The notes under the pieces: model-generated
Told to the model about the DNA's origin: nothing
The model's database searches: none
The model's input: the letters and a program-made list of their open reading frames with translations, nothing else
Source: JBAZTA01 sp964588175
GTDB taxonomy: Bacteria; Omnitrophota; Gorgyraeia; Gygaellales; Profunditerraquicolaceae
DNA: 30,330 bases
Direction of reading: 5' to 3'
Assembly: GCA_964588175.1 (NCBI GenBank)
Contig: CAZPNW010000118.1
Span: forward strand, 1 to 30,330
Position numbers and translations under genes: made by a program
In this document: positions 17,501-23,987 of the stretch, one piece after another
How the letters are laid out: each line of letters opens with the position of its first letter
Position numbering within the stretch: the first letter of the stretch is position 1

Positions 17501-18007
17501 GAATATATGCACGAACTCATCTGCCGCCTTTAACGCGTCGTTATAGCGGCGCTGAAGCAATAAAGAAGGGATCTCCCCCTTCAAGCAGGCACTCAAAGCG
17601 ATCAACCCATCTTTATGAGTAATAAGTACTTCTTTGTCAATACGAGGCCGGTAATAAAACCCCTCAAGGAATCCGATAGAAACCAGCTTCATCAGGTTTT
17701 GATAACCAGTTTCATCTTTTGCTAAAAGGATCAAGTGGTTGGCCGCATCCTCTATCCCTGAGGATGTTTTATCGAGGCGGCTTTTCGGAGCGACATAAAC
17801 CTCAGCTCCGATAATCGGTTTGATCCCCGCTTTTTGCGCCTCCATATAAAATTCGATCGCGCCGAACATATTGCCGTGATCGGTGATCGCCAGGGAATCC
17901 ATTTTATATTGGGCTGCTAATTTAAGGATATCTGATATTCGACAGGCTCCATCAAGCAGGCTGTATTGGGTATGCAGGTGTAAATGGACAAATTCGGAGT
18001 GGGGCAT
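14561..18007 (-). CDS. dnaE: DNA polymerase III alpha subunit
   Basis: 1148 aa replicative polymerase. The N-terminal PHP domain has VHLHLHTQYSLLDG (7-20), ITDHGN (41-46) and GAEVY (67-71), with later SACLKGE and TNDVHYL; the metal ligands lost in E. coli DnaE appear kept. The palm has GPGRGSAAGSLVSYLLGI and catalytic PDIDIDFC (near 396-402). HASVHAAGVVIA, the GVFQLESSGM fingers, the tandem HhH region and a C-terminal OB fold (VKIVGLIAKIKHTITRQKQE) follow. The ATG at 18007 (MPHSEFVHLHLHTQYSLLDG) fits the family start exactly, but no Shine-Dalgarno precedes it; a heptamer array starts about 12 bases upstream. Not PolC, as there is no inserted DnaQ-type exonuclease. Confidence 0.97.
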   Translation of the reverse strand: MPHSEFVHLHLHTQYSLLDGACRISDILKLAAQYKMDSLAITDHGNMFGAIEFYMEAQKAGIKPIIGAEVYVAPKSRLDKTSSGIEDAANHLILLAKDETGYQNLMKLVSIGFLEGFYYRPRIDKEVLITHKDGLIALSACLKGEIPSLLLQRRYNDALKAADEFVHIFGKDNFYLELQENSIADQKIVNDGLVRLSKELHIPLVATNDVHYLQKSHSKSHEALLCIQTQTTLDDPKRMRFQTEEFYFKSPQEMKERFKDVPEAVANSLEIARRCNLELDFKKVHLPKYTLPEGQNKEDFLEELCKKGLQEKYPEVTEAIRNRLAHELKIIKSMGFTSYFLIVWDFIHYAKSNKIPVGPGRGSAAGSLVSYLLGITDIDPLTYNLLFERFLNPERKGLPDIDIDFCYERRQEVIDYVTKKYGQENVSQIITFGTMQARAVVRDVGRVMGISYAEVDRIAKLIPPDPGTTLKDALESEPELKNLYKTDPQITNLIDTALSLEGLNRHASVHAAGVVIADRPLNNYMPLFKTQEDQITSGYGMSILEKIGLLKVDFLGLRTLTVIDQTLKLIKETQHKDIDMKQVPLDDPATYKLFAAAQTMGVFQLESSGMRDLLRKLEPERFEDLIALLALYRPGPMGSGMLTDFIQRKKNKVPIKYDHKSMEPILKDTYGIMVYQEQIMQIASALAGFPLAQADLLRRAMSKKNPEVMEQQRKNFVTGCIKNGIKESVASKIFDNIEYFSGYGFNRSHSAAYAIISYRTAYLKANYPVEFMTALLTSERDNTDKIVEYVSEAQHMKIEVLPPDINESDALFKVAGGNKIRFGLLAVKNVGRGAIESVILSRNQSGPFKSLFELCQRIDLRLVNRKVLESLIKCGAFDSFGMARAQMFASLDKIMEFTSRTQKDRMKGQLSFFDGSQDADDQHVFKNDFVDEVSIKEWSETQLLSFEKDMLGFYVTGHPLARYSRVLNRFTSSVISDLIKHKDQDTVKIVGLIAKIKHTITRQKQEKMAILKVEDLHAAVEVLVFPSAFQKVSRYIQPNSVVLVTGKVNLKEESPKIIVNDLFPIDEIYKSITALNINISGIRDNLFESLKQLLAASPGKTPVYLHLDTPVKSRIQLLVGENLFVAPSENLIMDIEDLLGAEKLAVAL

Positions 18008-18018
18008 TGTGAGAGTGG

Positions 18019-18107
18019 AACTGTAGACAATGGACCATAGTCCATGGTCAATGGTCCATTGACTATTGACTATGGACTATGGACCGTGGACCGTGGACTA
18101 TTGACCC
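18019..18107. repeat. Mirrored heptamer array between guaA and dnaE
   Basis: It parses cleanly into seven-base units: TGGACCA, TAGTCCA, TGGTCAA, TGGTCCA, then TTGACTA twice, TGGACTA, TGGACCG twice, TGGACTA, TTGACC. The unit switches strand near 18059, so the two halves are reverse complements and could form a cruciform or RNA hairpin. It fills most of the gap between guaA and dnaE. No protein is encoded. Confidence 0.85.
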
Positions 18108-18125
18108 ATCTATTCTTAATACGAG

Positions 18126-19667
18126 CTATTCCCATTCAATCGTCGCCGGGGGCTTAGAGGTTATGTCGTAAACAACACGATTGACCCCTTTGACTTCATT
18201 GATAACACGGTTAGAGATCCGTTCCATGACTTCATACGGGATTTTTGCCCAATCCGCGGTCATGCCATCAATACTGGTGACACAGCGAAGAACGATGGTA
18301 TTTTCATAGGTGCGTTCATCACCCATAACGCCTACGCTCTTTATCGGTAAAAGCACGGCAAATGACTGCCATATCTGATTATACAAATTTGCTTTCCTGA
18401 TCTCATCAATGACACGGCTATCGACTTCACGCAGGATCTTAAGGCTGGGTTCAGTGACTTCTCCGATAATACGGATCGCCAGTCCCGGGCCGGGGAACGG
18501 CTGGCGATAAAGGATAGCTTCGGGTAATTCTAATACCCGGCCTATTTGACGGACCTCGTCTTTAAATAGATCTCGCAGCGGTTCAACAAGCTTTAATTTC
18601 ATATGTTCCGGTAATCCGCCGACATTATGATGGCTTTTGATACGGCTCGAAGGAGCGCCCGTTGGAGATATGGATTCAATAACATCCGGATATAAAGTAC
18701 CCTGAGCCAGGAATTTCACGCCCTTGAATTTATCCGCTTCCTCCTCAAAGACCCTGATAAACTCCCTGCCGATGACCTTGCGCTTCTCTTCCGGATCAAT
18801 AACGCCTTTTAAACGGGTCAGGAATTGTTTGCTGCGGTCCACATAATCAAGGTTCAAATGATACATATTCCGGAAGACTTTTTTGATCTGCGCCGGCTCA
18901 TCTTCCCGCAACAGGCCGTTATCAATAAAAATACACCGTACATTCTTACCGATAGCCTTATGAAGCAATAATGCCGCCACGGAAGAGTCAACCCCGCCGC
19001 TTAAACCTAACACCACTTTGTTCTTGCCAACCGTCTTTTTGATAGTATCAATGCTTTCTTTAACAAACGAAGACATCGTCCAACGGCCGGAACAGCCGCA
19101 TATTTTGAAAAGAAAATTACTTAAGATCTGGTTCCCCTTCTCGGTATGCGTGACTTCAGGATGGAATTGGACCCCATAAATCTTTTGTCTCCGGTTGGAA
19201 ATAGCAGCGATAGGGCTGTTAAGCGTATGAGCGCTGATATGAAACCCGGGGGGTAATTTTGTCACATAGTCCCCGTGGCTTGCCCAACAGCTGAAATTAC
19301 CCGGAAGGTTGCTTAAAAGATCGCGGTTATCATCAACAAAAAGTTCAGCTTTCCCGAATTCACGCTCCCGGGTATGCTTGGTCTTCCCCTCGAGCATCTC
19401 GGCGATCAGCTGCATACCGTAACAAATACCCAGAACAGGGATCCCCAAACTAAAGATCTTTTTATCGGGAAGCGGGCTCTTTTTATCAACCACAGAAGCC
19501 GGTCCTCCGGAAAGAATAATGCCTTTCGGGGCAGATTCGATGATCTGCTGGATCGAAGTATTAAAGGGCACAATACGCGAAAACACTTTGCTTTCACGCA
19601 CTCTCCGCGCGATCAATTGGGTATATTGTGAACCAAAATCTAAAATTAGAACTGTTTCTCTTCCCAT
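18126..19667 (-). CDS. guaA: GMP synthase (glutamine-hydrolysing)
   Basis: 513 aa, normal length. It amidates XMP to GMP with glutamine and ATP. The class I glutamine amidotransferase domain (about 1-190) shows the triad Cys82 (GICYGMQ), His169 and Glu171 (GVQFHPE). The ATP pyrophosphatase domain has the PP-loop LSGGVDSS (222-229). The C-terminal dimerisation domain contains RQPFPGPGLAIRIIGE and ends DITSKPPATIEWE. It starts 17 bases after the guaB3 stop, with AGAGGG upstream of the ATG, so IMP-to-GMP conversion is encoded as one unit from the guaB3 promoter. Confidence 0.97.
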   Translation of the reverse strand: MGRETVLILDFGSQYTQLIARRVRESKVFSRIVPFNTSIQQIIESAPKGIILSGGPASVVDKKSPLPDKKIFSLGIPVLGICYGMQLIAEMLEGKTKHTREREFGKAELFVDDNRDLLSNLPGNFSCWASHGDYVTKLPPGFHISAHTLNSPIAAISNRRQKIYGVQFHPEVTHTEKGNQILSNFLFKICGCSGRWTMSSFVKESIDTIKKTVGKNKVVLGLSGGVDSSVAALLLHKAIGKNVRCIFIDNGLLREDEPAQIKKVFRNMYHLNLDYVDRSKQFLTRLKGVIDPEEKRKVIGREFIRVFEEEADKFKGVKFLAQGTLYPDVIESISPTGAPSSRIKSHHNVGGLPEHMKLKLVEPLRDLFKDEVRQIGRVLELPEAILYRQPFPGPGLAIRIIGEVTEPSLKILREVDSRVIDEIRKANLYNQIWQSFAVLLPIKSVGVMGDERTYENTIVLRCVTSIDGMTADWAKIPYEVMERISNRVINEVKGVNRVVYDITSKPPATIEWE

Positions 19668-19683
19668 AGCTAGCCCTCTTAGT

Positions 19684-20844
19684 TTATTTTCCCATGCCTA
19701 CCCGCTGCCCTACTTGGAATATTTTTCCTTCTGTCTGAATTGAAGGCGCGATAATGATCTCAACATCATGCATCTCTTTTAAATTTGAAACACCTAACGA
19801 CCCCATGGAAGTCCTGAGCGCCCCCATTAAATTCTGCGAACCGTCATCAACCCGCGCCGGTCCGAAAAGGATCTCTTGTAATGTGCCGGTAGTACCGACT
19901 TGAATACGGGTACCGCGCGGCAGGTTGACATGCGAAGTCGCCATACCCCAATGAAACCCTCTTCCCGGAGCTTCTTTAGCGCGGGAGAAACTCGAACCGA
20001 TCATCACCGCATCCGCCCCGCAGGCAAATGCTTTACAAATATCACCGCCGCGGTTCATTCCTCCGTCAGATATAATAGAAACATATTTCCCTGTCCTTTT
20101 ATAAAAGAAATCACGGGCAGCAGATGCGTCAACTGTTGCGGTAACCTGCGGCACCCCGATCCCCAAGACTCCCCGCGTGGTACAAGCCGCGCCAGGCCCG
20201 ACACCGATCAAGAGCGCTGAAGCACCGGTTTCCATCAGGTCAAGCGTAGTTTCATAGGTCACGCAATTACCAAGGATCACCGGTATTTTCATCGATTTAC
20301 AAAACTTGTAAAGGTCTAAGCTCTTATAGGCTTTAGCAATATGTTTAGTAGTCGTTACCGTTGACTGAACGACAAACAGGTCAGCTCCTGCTGAAACCGC
20401 TATTTTAGAGAATTTCTCGGCAAACGCGGGAATACAACTGACGACCGCAGTGCCTTTTTTACTCTTAATCTCGTGTATCCTTTTAGAGATCAATTTCTCT
20501 TTAATAGGAGTCGTGTAAATCGACTGGATCAATTCAGTTGCTTGCGCAGGTGAAGCGGAGGCGATCCGTTCCAGGACTTCTTCAGGCTTTTCATAGCGGG
20601 TTTGGATCCCATCCAGGTTCAATACGGCAATCCCTCCTAATTTCGACATGGCAAGCGCGAAATTAACATCAACAACCCCATCCATAGCCGCAGCTAAGAT
20701 CGGGATATTAAATCTCTTTTCTCCGATCTGACAACTGGTATCAACTTCGCCCGGATTAATTGTCTGAGCTCCAGGAACCAGAGCAATTTCATCAAAACCA
20801 TAGCATCGACGCGCCCGTTTACCAATTCCTATCCATTCTGCCAT
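19684..20844 (-). CDS. guaB3: GuaB3-type IMP dehydrogenase
   Basis: 386 aa (beta/alpha)8-barrel enzyme of the IMPDH/GMP reductase superfamily. It begins WIGIGKRARRCYGFDEIALVPG, the GuaB3 signature known from actinobacteria and cyanobacteria, and lacks the CBS pair of ordinary GuaB (about 490 aa). AAAMDGVVD and VLNLDGIQTRYE are also GuaB3-like. The catalytic loop GPGAACTTRGVLGIGVPQ has Cys221, and SIISDGGMNRGGDICKA binds phosphate. Adjacent guaA (17-bp gap) supports IMP to XMP oxidation as its job; GMP reductase activity is less likely but not excluded. ATG at 20844 with AAAGGAG about 8 bases upstream. A promoter about 180 bases upstream gives a long leader. Confidence 0.92.
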   Translation of the reverse strand: MAEWIGIGKRARRCYGFDEIALVPGAQTINPGEVDTSCQIGEKRFNIPILAAAMDGVVDVNFALAMSKLGGIAVLNLDGIQTRYEKPEEVLERIASASPAQATELIQSIYTTPIKEKLISKRIHEIKSKKGTAVVSCIPAFAEKFSKIAVSAGADLFVVQSTVTTTKHIAKAYKSLDLYKFCKSMKIPVILGNCVTYETTLDLMETGASALLIGVGPGAACTTRGVLGIGVPQVTATVDASAARDFFYKRTGKYVSIISDGGMNRGGDICKAFACGADAVMIGSSFSRAKEAPGRGFHWGMATSHVNLPRGTRIQVGTTGTLQEILFGPARVDDGSQNLMGALRTSMGSLGVSNLKEMHDVEIIIAPSIQTEGKIFQVGQRVGMGK

Positions 20845-21015
20845 TTTAATAACTCCTTTAATAAAGATTTACAAAAAAAACGATTTTATCTCTTTAATGC
20901 CACCCGTGAACCAGCTTTTAAGCCAATAAAAGCATAAAGTGCCTTAAAAATGGCTTTACGTCATACTGATTATTCTTAACTGATGGTATTACAACAAGTT
21001 AAAAATTTTAAGTTA
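20845..21015 (-). promoter_or_regulatory. Long guaB3 leader with possible structured RNA
   Basis: About 170 bases between the predicted transcription start and the guaB3 ATG hold no ORF. A hairpin GCTTTTA/TAAAAGC (20927-20933 with 20914-20920) has loop TTGGCT. The loop is complementary to AAGCCA upstream in the transcript (20951-20956), allowing a pseudoknot or an alternative hairpin. It does not match a purine riboswitch or another class I know. Function is unproven. Confidence 0.35.
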
Positions 21016-21021
21016 AAAAGT

Positions 21022-21050
21022 ATTTTACAATATAATTAGTATTTTGTCAA
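21022..21050 (-). promoter_or_regulatory. Sigma-70-type promoter of guaB3-guaA
   Basis: Minus strand: consensus -35 TTGACA (21045-21050), 17-bp spacer, -10 TAAAAT (21022-21027). A direct repeat TTTTAACTT ... TTTTAACTT lies just downstream (about 20997-21019), at or after the start site. It could be an operator or only AT-rich sequence. Confidence 0.78.
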
Positions 21051-21078
21051 TACTTATTGTGGAAGGCAAAAAAAGAGG

Positions 21079-23130
21079 TTAACCCAATTCATTTTGCAAT
21101 ACTTTTAAGAACACATTAACAATAGCAGGATCAAATTGAGTTCCCGCCCCTTCTTGTATGATCTTGATAGCTTCTTCTTTCGAGAATGCTTTTCGATACG
21201 GACGGTCTGAGGTCAACGCCTGATAGACGTCGGCGAGGGCTATGATCCGCGCTCCGATAGGTATGTCTTCTCCTTTTAATCCATTAGGATACCCTTTGCC
21301 ATCCCAGCGTTCATGATGATACAGGATATACGGGATCAAACCATGCAAGAACTGGATCGGGCGTATGATATCCACGCCTATGCGGGGATGACGCTTGATC
21401 TCTTCAAATTCATCCTTTGAAAGCTTGGAATTCTTTAACAAGATCTTATCACTGATGCCGATCTTTCCTAAATCATGCAGGATAGACGCCTGCTTAATAC
21501 GCTCAATTTCATTTTTTGATAGGCTGAGCGCCCGCGCCAATTCCGTGGCATAATAAACGGTCCGCTCCACATGTTCACCGGTATAATGATCTTTTAATTC
21601 AAGGGTTTTGGCAAACGCAAGGACAGCTTCTATTAAACTCTGATTAGCCTCTTTAGTAAGTTTATCGATCTTGTCCCTCAAGAACCCCACATCAGAGCTA
21701 TTTTCCTGCTTCTCCCCGCTCGTTTTATCTTTCTGGATATCCAAAGAAGTAAAAACGTTATTTCCTCCGCTTTGTTTTACTCTACTTAAGATCTGCTCCG
21801 TCAATTCGATCAACTCCATACCGACCAAGACCCTGTTCTCCGGATATGAGGCAACCGCGATGCTTAATTTTAATTTAACCACAGTCCGCTTATTCCCGAA
21901 ATTATACAGGTTAAACGCGTCCAAAATACGCTGCGACAAATTAAACGCCGCACTCCGGTCTAAACCGGGAGAAACAACGACGAACTCCTCCCCGCTGAAA
22001 CGGACAACAATATCATAATCTCTGAGCATCTTTCTCAACTGCTGGGCAAGCTGTTTTAAGACCAGATCGCCGAATTGATGGCCATAAACTTCATTGATAG
22101 ACTTAAAATAATCTATATCAAGCATCATCACGGATAAAGGAGTGCCGTTCCTTCTGGCTCGTTCAAATTCCGGATCAATGATCTCTAACAGGTAGCGATG
22201 GTTAAAAAGCCCGGTTTGAGGATCCCGGAGGACCAATTGTTTTAATCGTTTGTTAGTCACCAGCAGTTCTTCATTCAACTGCTCTACTTTTTTATCTTTC
22301 TTTTTGTGGTCGGTAATATCCCTGACGATCGTGATCACCCGGACTACCGCATTTCCCTCAAAAACAGGGATCTTTCTTGTTTCAGTAACGATCTCACGTT
22401 CTCCGACTTTATTAGCTTCTTCAGTTACAACGACTTTCCCGGAGCTAAAGACTTTTTGATACTCCACACGCACAGTATCAGGTAAAAACCAGAAGATCTC
22501 GAATATCTTCCTTCCGACCACTTCAGTTTCCAACCCCAAGGACTCGTTTAGTTTCTTAAAGGTAGTATTAAATAAAACGATCCTATAATCCTTATCAATA
22601 ACATGGATCGCTTCTCCCATCGCATCGATCATCGCATGATACTGAGATTCAGATTCTTTCAATGCCTCAACCACGCGTTTGCGGACCGTGATATCTTCTA
22701 CGGTCTCAAAAACATAGAGGGTCTTTCCTTTATCATCTTTTATCGGAGTAGCGATGATCTTATAGATACGGTCATTGACGCAAACGGTTGTCTCCGCGGA
22801 ATGGGTCTGCCCGGTTTTAAAGGCTTTGAGCACAGGGCAATTATCACACGGTTTATTTCTTGAAGAAGGGAATAAAGATTTATAGCACGTCGGCTTTTTA
22901 TTATAATCGATCTTAGGGAACCATTTCTTGAATGTCCGGTTATACCAGGTGATCTTCAGATCAGAAGATATGATCACTATCCCCATCATAACATTATCAA
23001 GCATGATCCCGGGGATCTTATGGGCCGCCATATCGGAAAAGGTTTGAGGGATTTTTAGGGCAGGCTTTGCCCCTTTGGGGCCGGCGATGGCTGGCTTGGT
23101 TTGCTTCTTTGTATTTTTGCGCTGCGCCAT
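21079..23130 (-). CDS. PAS-PAS-GGDEF-HD-GYP signalling protein
   Basis: 683 aa, no membrane helix seen, so probably cytosolic. Domain order: basic Lys/Pro-rich N-terminus (1-28); PAS 1 (about 36-150) containing CYKSLFP and CDNCP cysteines (82, 95, 98); PAS 2 (about 160-275); short coiled coil (276-300); GGDEF (about 300-460); HD-GYP (about 500-683). The GGDEF signature is SGEEF (379-383) rather than GG(D/E)EF; DPQTGLFNHR, DIDYFKSINEVYGH and an RxxD inhibitory site (370-373) are present. The HD-GYP domain has HDLGKIG (552-558) and HHERWDGKGYP (605-615), typical of active c-di-GMP phosphodiesterases. The protein may make or only sense, and degrade, c-di-GMP. It has its own promoter about 85 bases upstream. 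Confidence 0.93.
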   Translation of the reverse strand: MAQRKNTKKQTKPAIAGPKGAKPALKIPQTFSDMAAHKIPGIMLDNVMMGIVIISSDLKITWYNRTFKKWFPKIDYNKKPTCYKSLFPSSRNKPCDNCPVLKAFKTGQTHSAETTVCVNDRIYKIIATPIKDDKGKTLYVFETVEDITVRKRVVEALKESESQYHAMIDAMGEAIHVIDKDYRIVLFNTTFKKLNESLGLETEVVGRKIFEIFWFLPDTVRVEYQKVFSSGKVVVTEEANKVGEREIVTETRKIPVFEGNAVVRVITIVRDITDHKKKDKKVEQLNEELLVTNKRLKQLVLRDPQTGLFNHRYLLEIIDPEFERARRNGTPLSVMMLDIDYFKSINEVYGHQFGDLVLKQLAQQLRKMLRDYDIVVRFSGEEFVVVSPGLDRSAAFNLSQRILDAFNLYNFGNKRTVVKLKLSIAVASYPENRVLVGMELIELTEQILSRVKQSGGNNVFTSLDIQKDKTSGEKQENSSDVGFLRDKIDKLTKEANQSLIEAVLAFAKTLELKDHYTGEHVERTVYYATELARALSLSKNEIERIKQASILHDLGKIGISDKILLKNSKLSKDEFEEIKRHPRIGVDIIRPIQFLHGLIPYILYHHERWDGKGYPNGLKGEDIPIGARIIALADVYQALTSDRPYRKAFSKEEAIKIIQEGAGTQFDPAIVNVFLKVLQNELG

Positions 23131-23217
23131 TTCAAGAGGATCCTTGTTTATTTAGGGAAACACAACCTAAATTGATACTCTCACAACGAATACACATTGA
23201 GTACTAAGTGATTTAGC

Positions 23218-23246
23218 ACTATACCATACTAATAAAAAAAAGTCAA
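23218..23246 (-). promoter_or_regulatory. Sigma-70-type promoter of the GGDEF/HD-GYP gene
   Basis: Minus strand: -35 TTGACT (23241-23246), 17-bp spacer with an eight-T run overlapping the end of -35, -10 TATAGT (23218-23223) preceded by TGG (extended -10). It lies between repeat A copy 2 and the start codon. Confidence 0.75.
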
Positions 23247-23292
23247 TTCAAGAATTTGTGTAACTGCATTTAAGGGTAGGACTTAGGGAATT

Positions 23293-23390
23293 GGTAATCG
23301 GCTGCGCAGAAAGCGCGCACCGGCGCAATTCCGATCTGCGCCGGGTGTTATCGGTGTTCGGTGATCGGTGGTCGGTTAACGGCGGGAGTA
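23293..23390. repeat. Dispersed repeat A, copy 2
   Basis: The core 23297-23348 is identical over 52 bases to 7426-7477. It is followed by heptamers TTATCGG, TGTTCGG, TGATCGG, TGGTCGG, TTAACGG (23348-23382). The stop codon and about the last ten codons of the DUF192 gene lie inside the heptamer part. Confidence 0.85.
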
Positions 23391-23878
23391 TACTTAAACT
23401 TTATACTGTCGCCGACTTTCAACTTATGCTTCTTGGCAAAGCCTGATACAACCTCGACCACATAAAGCGCTTTTGTACCGGGGCGGATTATTTCACAGGG
23501 TTCTTGGATACAAGGAGGGACAGCTTCTTTAATATCAACAATTCTTTTATCGGGGCTGACCCAGATCATATCCAAAGATATGCGCATATTCTTCATCCAG
23601 AAATTATACACTTCTTCTTGAGGAAAAACAAAGAGCATCCCTTCTCTTTCTAAAAGCGATTCTCTGAACATTAATCCGAGCGACCTTTTCTCGAAAGTAT
23701 CGCATACCTGTGCCTGGACACAATAATCAGGAAAACAGATCTTAGTTATTGCTGGGGAGCGCGCGCAACCGGAGAGCACCGACACAACTAAGTAAGAAGT
23801 AAAAAGTAAAAAGGCAAAAGACAGGTTACCATTAAAATTTAAGAATAGGATTCTAAACTTTAATTTCTTACCGTGCAC
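23348..23878 (-). CDS. DUF192-family lipoprotein
   Basis: 176 aa as read from a GTG at 23878. The DUF192 core is clear: ...CDTFEKRSLGLMFRESLLEREGMLFVFP, then FWMKNMRISLDMIWV, VDIKEAVPPC and ALYVVEVVSGFAKKHKLKVGD. Function is unknown; family members are small extracytoplasmic beta-rich proteins. The N-terminus ends with lipobox LSGC, so it should be a lipoprotein, but the stretch encoding the signal peptide coincides with a large inverted repeat and heptamer units. AAAAGG before the GTG is also repeat-derived. The last residues (VNRPPITEHR) are encoded by dispersed repeat A. The start is uncertain; no in-frame ATG occurs before the lipobox. Confidence 0.82.
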   Translation of the reverse strand: MHGKKLKFRILFLNFNGNLSFAFLLFTSYLVVSVLSGCARSPAITKICFPDYCVQAQVCDTFEKRSLGLMFRESLLEREGMLFVFPQEEVYNFWMKNMRISLDMIWVSPDKRIVDIKEAVPPCIQEPCEIIRPGTKALYVVEVVSGFAKKHKLKVGDSIKFKYTPAVNRPPITEHR

Positions 23879-23897
23879 TTTTGCCTTTTGACTTATG
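23790..23897. repeat. Large imperfect inverted repeat spanning the start of the DUF192 gene
   Basis: The centre is GAAT-AGG-ATTC (23843-23853). The left arm (down to about 23793) contains AAAAGGCAAAAG; the right arm (to about 23897) contains CTTTTGCCTTTT. Arms of roughly 50 bases pair with scattered mismatches. The units are the same TTTTGAC/TTTTGCC heptamers as elsewhere. The next stretch (23898-23960) shows octamer-like GATTACCT/GATTACCC/GGTCACCT units and a TCCGG-CTTG-CCGGA stem (23941-23954). Confidence 0.7.
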
Positions 23898-23987
23898 TTA
23901 TCCCGGATTACCTGATTACCCGGTCACCTAGTCCCGGATTTCCGGCTTGCCGGATACCCCCTTGCGACCTGTGTCATGTAACTGGGA

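Noticed and set aside
18019..18107. Operator or transposon end between guaA and dnaE
   Set aside because: Period-7 units over about 85 bases with an internal inversion fit a tandem array better than a single protein site or terminal inverted repeat.
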